From positions 1 to 7,128 of the forward strand of contig JACCSM010000279.1 in assembly GCA_013698525.1 (NCBI GenBank): a stretch of 7,128 bases of DNA. The letters are read 5' to 3'. A program made the translations under genes and the position numbers. The notes below the pieces were generated by a model, which was given only the letters and a program-made list of their open reading frames with translations, made no database searches and was not told where the DNA came from. Of the stretch, positions 1-5,301 are shown one piece after another (positions within the stretch are counted from its first letter, which is position 1; the number at the start of each line of letters is the position of its first letter). Origin of the DNA: Rubrobacteraceae bacterium (GTDB lineage: Bacteria > Actinomycetota > Rubrobacteria > Rubrobacterales > Rubrobacteraceae).

Positions 1-2
1 CC

Positions 3-425
3 TCGGAAGATTTCCCTATCGGCGGCAGCAAGATAGTGCGCTCCTCCGACGACGACGCGGTTACCGTGGTCGCGTCGGGCATCACGGTCCACGAAGCCGT
101 AAAGGCCGCAGACGAGTTGCAAGAGAGCGGCGTTGCCGTCCGCATTATAGACGCCTACTCCATCAAGCCCATAGACGGCGAGACGCTGCGCGCCGCGGCA
201 CGGGCGACGGATGGTAAGGTAGTCGCGGTCGAGGACCACTGGCCAGAAGGCGGCCTTGGCGAGGCCGTCCTGTCCGCGCTCTCTGAAGAAGCCGATCCCA
301 TCCATTTCGAGCACCTCGCCGTGGAGATCATGCCAGGCTCGGGTAAGTCCGAAGAACTTATGGGCGCGGCAGGCATTAGCGCGAACCACATAGCAGACGC
401 CGTGCGCAAGCTGGCGAACGGCTAG
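3..425 (+). CDS. tkt: Transketolase, C-terminal part (5' end outside window)
   Basis: This is the last 140 residues of a transketolase, the thiamine-diphosphate enzyme that moves two-carbon ketol units between sugar phosphates in the non-oxidative pentose phosphate pathway. The open frame runs in from the left edge (SEDFPIGGSKIV...) with no start inside, so the GTG at 36 is an internal valine. The visible part is the transketolase C-terminal domain. Landmarks are the VTVVASGITVHEA strand-helix, RIIDAYSIKPID, VAVEDHWPEGGLGEAV and a terminal PGSGKSEELMGAAGIS segment. From memory these align with vertebrate transketolase (VTVIGAGVTLHEA, VLDPFTIKPLD, VEDHYYEGGIGEAV, PRSGKPAELL) better than with the longer E. 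coli TktA type. A strong terminator follows 22 bp after the TAG stop, so this ends a transcription unit. Certain that it is a transketolase-family C-terminus; a separate C-terminal subunit encoded by a split gene cannot be excluded because the 5' part is missing. Confidence 0.9.
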   Translation, partial: SEDFPIGGSKIVRSSDDDAVTVVASGITVHEAVKAADELQESGVAVRIIDAYSIKPIDGETLRAAARATDGKVVAVEDHWPEGGLGEAVLSALSEEADPIHFEHLAVEIMPGSGKSEELMGAAGISANHIADAVRKLANG

Positions 426-446
426 GACGAAACCCCACCCATAAGT

Positions 447-485
447 GGAAGGCGCCAGGCGCGATAGCCTTGCGCCTTCCCTTTT
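447..485 (+). terminator. Intrinsic terminator of the transketolase gene
   Basis: A perfect 9-bp stem pairs GGAAGGCGC (447-455) with GCGCCTTCC (472-480). It continues, after one C/T mismatch, into a 4-bp inner stem AGGC (457-460)/GCCT (467-470) with a 6-base loop. CTTTT follows directly at 481-485. The GC-rich stem plus T-run, 22 bp after the stop codon, is a textbook rho-independent terminator and insulates the downstream regulator from tkt transcription. Confidence 0.88.
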
Positions 486-589
486 CGCCACGCGACAGAA
501 GCCCCTGTGGTCACAAAAGTCTACCGCCCCCAATCGTCTCTCCGCGAAAACAAAGAGCCGACATGCTGAATTGCTCTAATAGCGTTACG

Positions 590-612
590 GATCTCCTCAT
601 CACGCGGAGATC
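590..612. promoter_or_regulatory. Perfect 7-bp inverted repeat just upstream of the -35 (candidate operator)
   Basis: GATCTCC (590-596) and GGAGATC (606-612) form a perfect dyad with a 9-base spacer; centre-to-centre spacing is 16 bp, about one and a half helical turns. It ends two bases before the predicted -35 hexamer at 614, a place where an activator, or a repressor acting with the second dyad, could sit. Because it lies upstream of the predicted transcript start, it is more likely a DNA site than an RNA structure. The protein that binds is unknown; binding is inference. Confidence 0.45.
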
Positions 613-613
613 G

Positions 614-642
614 TTGCGATACTGTGATTGCGGCGGCATAAT
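614..642 (+). promoter_or_regulatory. Predicted sigma-A-type promoter for the SARP-like regulator
   Basis: TTGCGA (614-619) and CATAAT (637-642) are separated by exactly 17 bp. They match the -35 consensus TTGACA at four of six positions and the -10 consensus TATAAT at five of six. Transcription would start near 649-650, giving a leader of about 25 bases before the GTG at 675. The AT-rich stretch 638-644 stands out in GC-rich surroundings. Confidence 0.6.
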
Positions 643-661
643 ATCGCCGTCACAGCGTATC
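618..661. promoter_or_regulatory. Imperfect long inverted repeat overlapping the promoter (candidate operator)
   Basis: The left arm GATAC-TGTGA (618-627), then TTG unpaired, then CGGCG (631-635), mirrors the right arm CGCCG (645-649), TCACA (650-654), then GC unpaired, then GTATC (657-661). Fifteen bases match on each side, with one bulge per arm. The 9-base centre (636-644) holds the -10 hexamer. A dimeric protein bound here would cover the -35, -10 and start site, which is the usual position for repression, possibly by the gene's own product. If longer transcripts read through, the same arms could fold just before the ribosome-binding site at 662. Confidence 0.5.
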
Positions 662-666
662 AGGAG
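662..666 (+). promoter_or_regulatory. Ribosome-binding site of the SARP-like regulator
   Basis: AGGAG ends 8 bases before the GTG at 675, ideal spacing, and decides this GTG as the start. The ATG at 667 is in another frame and adjoins the Shine-Dalgarno sequence. Confidence 0.7.
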
Positions 667-674
667 ATGAGGTC

Positions 675-3605
675 GTGTTCCGAACGTCGATATCACTGCT
701 CGGTGCGCCACGCATCGAGCATGACGGCGTGCCTGTCGAGGTCGACACGCGCAAGGCTATAGCCCTCGCCGCCTACCTGGCCGTCACGAAACAGAGCCAC
801 ACCCGAGACGCGCTCGCCGGACTGCTCTGGCCTGAGTACAACCAGAGTCGCGCCCGCGCCGCCCTGCGTCGAACCCTCTCGTCGTTGGGGAAGGCGCGTG
901 CGGAGGGTTGGTTGCACGCCGACAGGGAGAGCGTGGACCTTGCCAACGACGCCATCTGGGTCGACGTAACCCGATTTCATGACCTTCTTGGGGCGTGCAA
1001 AGAGCACGGGCATCCTGAATCGGAGGTGTGCCCCGAGTGCCTGCCCCCGCTGACCGAGGCTGTAACGCTGTACCGCGACGATTTCATGGCCGGTTTCGGC
1101 CTGCGCGACAGCGTCACCTTCGACGACTGGCAGTTTTTCCAGTCCGAGAGCCTGCGCAGGGAGCTTGCGGGTGCGTTGGAGAGACTCGCGCATGGTCGCG
1201 GGGCACTTGGCGAGTGGGAGGTTGCGATCGTCCACGCCAGGCGCTGGCTGGCCATGGATACTTTGCACGAGCCGGCCCACAGGCTGCTCATGGCGCTCTA
1301 CGCCTGGTCCGACCAGCGTGCCGCCGCCCTGCGCCAGTACAGGGAGTGCGTCAGGGTCCTCGGCCAGGAGCTGAGCGTAGCCCCGCTCGAAGAGACGACC
1401 CTGCTCTACAGGGCCATCCAGGAGAATGATCTCCCACCACGACCGGCCCTCGCAGAGTATCGGTCGCCTGCCAGGCGAGAGCCGGTGACTTCTACCGAGC
1501 CCCTCGTCGAAAAGTCGCGCGACGTACCTCGCTCACCTGGCAATCCGCTAGTGGGCCGAGATCCGGAGTGGGAGGCGCTGCTCGAGTCGTACAGAGCGAT
1601 CGGAGAGGGGGGCCACGTCGTTGTCGTCGAAGGGGAGGCTGGCATCGGCAAGACCAGGCTCGCCGAGGAGTTCGTAGCCAGCGTCAGCGCCGCGGGCGCG
1701 ATCGCAGTCACCGCGCGCTGCTACGCTGGCGAGAAGAATCTGGCCTACGGGCCTTTCGTCGAAGGCCTCTCTGCCGCCCTCGGCCGGGGGGGCACAGACC
1801 GCCTGAAGGGTTTGCCGGCAGGCTCCCTGCAGGAGGCGGCACGCCTGTTGCCTGATCTGGCTGACCTCTCCCCTGGCTCGCCGCCGGCCCCGCCGCTCGA
1901 CACGCCGGGCGCCCGTAGTCGCTTCTTCGGGGAAGTCGTCAGGGTCTTGCTTACGGTCCTCGACGGTCCTCCTCCTGGTGTCCTCTTTCTCGACGACCTG
2001 CACTGGGCAGACGACGCCTCTCTGAGCCTGCTGACCTACCTGGTGCGGCGGCTCGACAACAAGCCACTCTTCGTGCTCCTCACCTGGCGCGCAGAGGAGG
2101 TCCATGAAGGGCACCGTTTGCGAGAACTGCTGGCGGAGACCAGGAGGTCAGGGAGGGCGACGACCCTGATCCTTGGGAGGTTGGCCCAGGCCTCCGTCGA
2201 GGAGCTGGTCGGGCACGCCGTGCCCAGCGCGGGGATGCTGGGCTCGCGGCTCAGCGACGAGACCGAGGGCCTGCCGCTCTTTCTGACGGAGTATCTGACG
2301 GCCATCGAGAAGGGCGGGCTGGATCCGGGGGACGAAGCCTGGACGCTACCAGGAGGGGTGCAGGACCTCCTCAGGACCCGCCTTCTTACGATAGGTGAGA
2401 CGGCTGGGCAGGTGCTCGCCGCCGCCGCTGTGGTCGGACGGTCGTTCGACTTCGACACTGTCAGGGCAGCCAGCGGCAGGAGCGAAGAAGAGACGTTGAC
2501 AGCCCTCGAAGAGTTGACGTCGCGAGGTCTGATCCGGGAGGTCGGTAGCGCAGTGGGAGCAGCCCCTGCCTACGACTTCGACCACGACAAGTTGCGAACC
2601 CTGGTCTACGAGGAGACCAGCCTGGCCCGCAAGCGTCTCCTGCACCGCCGCGCCGCCGTCGCGCTCGCGGGGCAAACGCGCGGGCGCGAGGCGGACTCCC
2701 TCGCGGGCCAGATAGCCCGCCACCACAGGCTGGCTGGCCAGGACCAGGAGGCCGCGCTGTATCATCGGCTGGCAGGAGACTACGCGCGGAGCCTGCACGC
2801 CAACAGCGACGCCATCACCCACTACGAGGAGGCGCTCGCGCTCGGACATCCCGACGCCATCGCTCTGCACGAGGCGATAGGAGACCTGCGGACCCGCGCC
2901 GGCGAGTACGGCGCGGCGCTCTCGAGCTACGAAGCCGCGGCCTCCTCGGCAGGCCAGGGTCATCTGTCCGTACTCGAACACAAGATCGGCAACGTCCACG
3001 CCCGCAGGGGGGAGCGGGATCTCGCCAGGAGCCATTACGAATCCGCCCTTGAAGCGCTAGGAGAGCCGGAAGGCGGGGCCGCGGGTGAGCTCGCACGGCT
3101 CTACGCCGACTGGAGCCTGCTCTCCCACGGCCAGGACGAGCGTGATGAGGCTACCGGATTCGCCCGCAGGGCGCTGGAGCTGGCCGAAGGCACGGGCGAT
3201 ACGAAATCCCTGGCCCAGGCCCACAACATGCTGGGCATCCTGGCCGGCAGATCCGGCGACCAGGAAGCGGCACTCCGCCACCTCGAGGAGAGCCTGGATC
3301 TCGCGGAGGCGCTCGGAGACTCGGACGCGAAGGTGGCCGCCCTAAACAACCTGGCCCTCGCCCACGAACAAGGCGGGGGGCCGGACGAAGCCCTGAGGCT
3401 CGCCGAGACCGCCCTTGCGTTGTGCGTAGCCTCGGGGGACAGGCACAGGGAGGCCGCGCTACACAACAACCTGGCCGACCTGCTTCACGCAGCGGGCCGC
3501 GAGCAAGAGTCGATGACGCACTTCAAGCAAGCCGTCGAACTCTTCGCCGAGATAGGCGAGAGAGACGAGCTGCAGCCGGAGATCTGGAAACTCGTAGAGT
3601 GGTAG
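675..3605 (+). CDS. SARP/AfsR-like transcriptional regulator with BTAD, AAA ATPase and TPR array
   Basis: A 976-residue cytoplasmic regulator. Residues 1-95 read as an OmpR-like winged helix (FRTSISLLGAPRIEHDG..., AALRRTLSSLGKA), the SARP DNA-binding part. Residues 97-250 are a bacterial transcriptional activator domain (AVTLYRDDFMAGF, ALRQYRECVRVLGQELSVAP). A Pro/Arg-rich linker leads to an AAA/STAND-type ATPase from about 290. Walker A is GEAGIGKT at 320-327, Walker B is VLFLDD at 436-441, and LLTWR at 468-472 fits sensor 1. From about 697 to 960, helical repeats with about 40-residue period (e.g. AALNNLALAHEQGG, AALHNNLADLLHAAG) form a TPR array. Such proteins are thought to activate target promoters after a ligand or partner acts through the TPR/ATPase part. 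Unusual detail: Cys108, His111, His113, Cys119 and Cys122 cluster at the domain junction. No C-terminal LuxR-type helix-turn-helix is present. GTG start chosen on AGGAG 8 bases upstream. It has its own promoter region and ends 6 bp from the convergent minus-strand operon. Targets are not identifiable here. Confidence 0.88.
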   Translation: MFRTSISLLGAPRIEHDGVPVEVDTRKAIALAAYLAVTKQSHTRDALAGLLWPEYNQSRARAALRRTLSSLGKARAEGWLHADRESVDLANDAIWVDVTRFHDLLGACKEHGHPESEVCPECLPPLTEAVTLYRDDFMAGFGLRDSVTFDDWQFFQSESLRRELAGALERLAHGRGALGEWEVAIVHARRWLAMDTLHEPAHRLLMALYAWSDQRAAALRQYRECVRVLGQELSVAPLEETTLLYRAIQENDLPPRPALAEYRSPARREPVTSTEPLVEKSRDVPRSPGNPLVGRDPEWEALLESYRAIGEGGHVVVVEGEAGIGKTRLAEEFVASVSAAGAIAVTARCYAGEKNLAYGPFVEGLSAALGRGGTDRLKGLPAGSLQEAARLLPDLADLSPGSPPAPPLDTPGARSRFFGEVVRVLLTVLDGPPPGVLFLDDLHWADDASLSLLTYLVRRLDNKPLFVLLTWRAEEVHEGHRLRELLAETRRSGRATTLILGRLAQASVEELVGHAVPSAGMLGSRLSDETEGLPLFLTEYLTAIEKGGLDPGDEAWTLPGGVQDLLRTRLLTIGETAGQVLAAAAVVGRSFDFDTVRAASGRSEEETLTALEELTSRGLIREVGSAVGAAPAYDFDHDKLRTLVYEETSLARKRLLHRRAAVALAGQTRGREADSLAGQIARHHRLAGQDQEAALYHRLAGDYARSLHANSDAITHYEEALALGHPDAIALHEAIGDLRTRAGEYGAALSSYEAAASSAGQGHLSVLEHKIGNVHARRGERDLARSHYESALEALGEPEGGAAGELARLYADWSLLSHGQDERDEATGFARRALELAEGTGDTKSLAQAHNMLGILAGRSGDQEAALRHLEESLDLAEALGDSDAKVAALNNLALAHEQGGGPDEALRLAETALALCVASGDRHREAALHNNLADLLHAAGREQESMTHFKQAVELFAEIGERDELQPEIWKLVEW

Positions 3606-3611
3606 ACGTGC

Positions 3612-5084
3612 TCAATCTCGGTCGCTGTGTTCCCACTCCGCCCCGAGCGTACGTTCGGGTATGCCCCACCGCGGCGAGACGGCCACCAGGCCAAGTTCGC
3701 GGAGGACCCGGCGGGCCGCAATCCCCACTATTGCTGTAAAGGTGGGGTAGGCGAACTCTACATCCGCCAACTGTTCCACAGGCATCCCGGCCCGCATCGC
3801 CGTCGCCACGATCTGAACCACCTCGACGGCCTGCTCCCCAACGATGTGCGCGCCCAGGATGCGCCGCGAAGGGCGGTCAACGAGAAGCTTGCAGAAGCCC
3901 TCCGTGTGCCCGTCGACGACACCGCGATCCAGTTCAGCGTAAGGCACGACCGCCACGGCGTAGTCGTGCCCTTCGCTGCGAACCCGATTCTCGGTGAGAC
4001 CCACGCTTGCGTACTCTGGGTCGGTGAAGCCGCCGTGCGGTACGATAGTGTGCCGGTAACCATGTTCCCCGCCAAGCACGGTCTGTTCGGCGGCGAGGTT
4101 CCCCTCGTTGGTGGCGCTCTGCACCAACATCATGCGCCCCGTTATGTCCCCGGCAGCGCAGATGTGAGGAGCACTAGTCCTCAGGGAGTCGTCCGCGAGC
4201 ACGTAGCCGCCACGTCTGGTCTCCACGCCTACGGCCTCCAGGTTCAACCCCTCCACGTTTCCAGGCCAGCCAACCGCGAACATGATGGTTTCCGCGGTAA
4301 GCGTGTGTATCTCGTCGTTCCTTGCGTAGAACAGACGTAGGCGCCCGTTCTCTCTCTCGACCTTTTCGACCCCTCCGATGCCGGTAACAATCTCGATCCC
4401 CCGGCGCCCGAACGCCTCGGCCACTCCTTCCGATACCGCCTCATCCTCGGCTGCCAGGATCCGCGGCGAGACCTCAAGCACCTGCACCCGCGAGCCGAAC
4501 GCCGCAAACACCGAGGCCAGTTGGCATCCCGTCGCGGCGCCGCCTACAACGGCGACTGACTCTGGCAGCCCCTTCATCGTCCAGACGTCACTGTGGGTCA
4601 GGGCGTGCTCGCCACCAGGCAAGGGGATCCTACGCGCGTGGCCGCCCACGCACAGTATGAACTTCTCGCCTTGTACGCTGCTTCCGTTGCCGAGTGCGAG
4701 GGTGTGACTATCGAGAAAGCGAGCGTCGCCAATGCCGTCGAACACGCGTACGTCCGCGGCTTCGAGATGGTCCAGCAGATGCTTCTTCTGGTGGACCGCG
4801 CGTACGACATGCTCCGTACGGTTCAACAGCCGAACGAAGTCCACCGCGGGCGGTTCACCCTCGAGCCCGTAGTCGGCGAACTGCTCCGCATCGCGCACCA
4901 GACGCGCGGCCCTGGCGAGTACGCGGGTAGGGACGCAGCCATCGTTCGTGCAAACGCCGCCCATGTGCTCGCTCTCTATGAGCGCGACGGTGGCGCCAAG
5001 CTCGCGGGCGCGCAGTGCCGCTGTTACCCCGGCTGGCCCGCCGCCGATCACGACAACCTCAAACACCGTTTGCCTCGCTTTCAA
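3612..5084 (-). CDS. Dihydrolipoamide dehydrogenase/MerA-like FAD disulfide oxidoreductase
   Basis: A class I pyridine-nucleotide-disulfide oxidoreductase of 490 residues. The FAD-binding GGGPAG is at 14-19, with Glu37 ending the next strand. The redox disulfide is Cys45-x4-Cys50 (GGVCTNDGCVPTRVL). The NAD(P) site is GGAATG at 181-186 with Glu204 ending the second strand, favouring NADH. The second FAD motif is AAGD at 310-313, followed by a dimerisation domain from about 345. The family's catalytic His-x4-Glu (HPTxxE) is replaced by Tyr446...Ala451 in FAYPTFTA, and the Glu usual after the NAD glycine motif is Gln188. It lacks MerA's N-terminal HMA domain and C-terminal Cys pair, so mercuric reduction is unlikely. 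Substrate unknown; transhydrogenase or quinone/disulfide reduction are possible. Two starts compete: TTG at 5084 (AGGCGG upstream) and GTG at 5066 (GAGG 6 bases upstream), which gives a typical short N-terminus and overlaps the preceding small frame's stop. It is the last gene of the minus-strand cluster. Confidence 0.88.
   Translation of the reverse strand: MKARQTVFEVVVIGGGPAGVTAALRARELGATVALIESEHMGGVCTNDGCVPTRVLARAARLVRDAEQFADYGLEGEPPAVDFVRLLNRTEHVVRAVHQKKHLLDHLEAADVRVFDGIGDARFLDSHTLALGNGSSVQGEKFILCVGGHARRIPLPGGEHALTHSDVWTMKGLPESVAVVGGAATGCQLASVFAAFGSRVQVLEVSPRILAAEDEAVSEGVAEAFGRRGIEIVTGIGGVEKVERENGRLRLFYARNDEIHTLTAETIMFAVGWPGNVEGLNLEAVGVETRRGGYVLADDSLRTSAPHICAAGDITGRMMLVQSATNEGNLAAEQTVLGGEHGYRHTIVPHGGFTDPEYASVGLTENRVRSEGHDYAVAVVPYAELDRGVVDGHTEGFCKLLVDRPSRRILGAHIVGEQAVEVVQIVATAMRAGMPVEQLADVEFAYPTFTAIVGIAARRVLRELGLVAVSPRWGIPERTLGAEWEHSDRD
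3642..3659. terminator. Possible hairpin at the convergent gene ends
   Basis: CCCGAGC (3642-3648) and GTTCGGG (3653-3659) form a 7-bp stem (one G-U pair in the plus-strand RNA) around the tetraloop GTAC. It starts 36 bp after the regulator's stop and lies inside the 3' end of the minus-strand oxidoreductase gene. No T-run follows on either side, so at best it is a weak or factor-assisted termination site. Listed because only 6 bp separate the two stop codons and no other hairpin was seen there. Confidence 0.22.
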
Positions 5085-5280
5085 GTCGTTCCCGCCTGCC
5101 CGGCGACGGCCTCAACCACAGGGAGGCGTGTTGCGGATGCATCGTCTCCCCAACCACCGAGACCAGCTCCTCACCCAGCCGGTCGAGGTCCGTCTCCTCC
5201 CGCAGTTTAGAGGAGAAGGTCTCAAGAGTCTTTCTAGCTGAACCCTGGCGGTCGCCGTCGGCTATGTCCTGGGTCTGCGT
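5059..5280 (-). pseudogene. Remnant or start-less small gene: C-terminal tail of a membrane-sensor-like protein
   Basis: Between the two flavoprotein genes the minus strand keeps an open frame from the TAA at 5302-5304 to TGA at 5059-5061. It has no ATG, GTG or TTG until a GTG well inside the frame. Read from the ACG at 5280 it gives 73 residues, including RKTLETFSSKLREETDLDRL and ETMHPQHASLWLRP. From memory this pattern (about 40 residues, ending ETMQPxHVSLWLRP) is the extreme C-terminus of much larger membrane-anchored sensor-like proteins of Actinobacteria and Chloroflexi. That points to a gene that lost its 5' part. Yet AGGAGG lies 5 bases before the ACG, and the stop overlaps the GTG (5066) of the next gene by 8 bases, as in coupled operon genes. 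It may therefore be an expressed small protein with an ACG start, or an ATG-to-ACG mutant. Function unknown. Confidence 0.5.
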
Positions 5281-5296
5281 CGGGACCTCCTTCCCG
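5281..5296 (-). promoter_or_regulatory. Shine-Dalgarno AGGAGG displayed in a small hairpin loop
   Basis: On the minus strand CGGGA and TCCCG form a perfect 5-bp stem enclosing the 6-base loop AGGAGG. The stem ends immediately before the ACG at 5280, and the preceding gene's TAA stop is 5 bases upstream. The sequence is seen directly; that ribosomes load here is inference. It could serve the start-less small frame, or help reinitiation between the two flavoprotein genes. Confidence 0.45.
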
Positions 5297-5301
5297 CCCC
5301 G

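Noticed and set aside
470..670. Small open frames on both strands between the transketolase gene and the regulator
   Set aside because: They run through the terminator arm, promoter and dyads, show no protein-like pattern, and have no suitable ribosome-binding site.
590..674. Direct heptamer repeats of the SARP-binding type (TCGAG-like) near the regulator promoter
   Set aside because: I looked for regularly spaced heptamers upstream of the -10 and saw none; the repeats present are inverted, not direct.
693..1280. Open frame of 195 codons on the minus strand
   Set aside because: It lies wholly antisense to the SARP-like regulator, has no recognisable motif, and is expected by chance in GC-rich coding DNA; the sense frame has clear domains.
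2346..3035. Open frame of 229 codons on the minus strand
   Set aside because: Antisense shadow of the TPR part of the regulator; low-complexity, no domain and no plausible ribosome-binding site noted.
3627..4340. Open frame of 237 codons on the plus strand
   Set aside because: Antisense to the disulfide oxidoreductase, whose FAD, NAD and dimerisation motifs on the minus strand explain the region.
3612..5084. Annotation as mercuric reductase (merA) or lipoamide dehydrogenase (lpdA)
   Set aside because: There is no HMA domain, no terminal Cys pair and no merR/merT neighbour for the first, and no catalytic HPTxxE or 2-oxoacid dehydrogenase neighbours for the second.
4593..5210. Open frame of 205 codons on the plus strand
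   Set aside because: Antisense to the oxidoreductase N-terminus and the small remnant frame; the end is Pro/Arg-rich and matches nothing I recognise.
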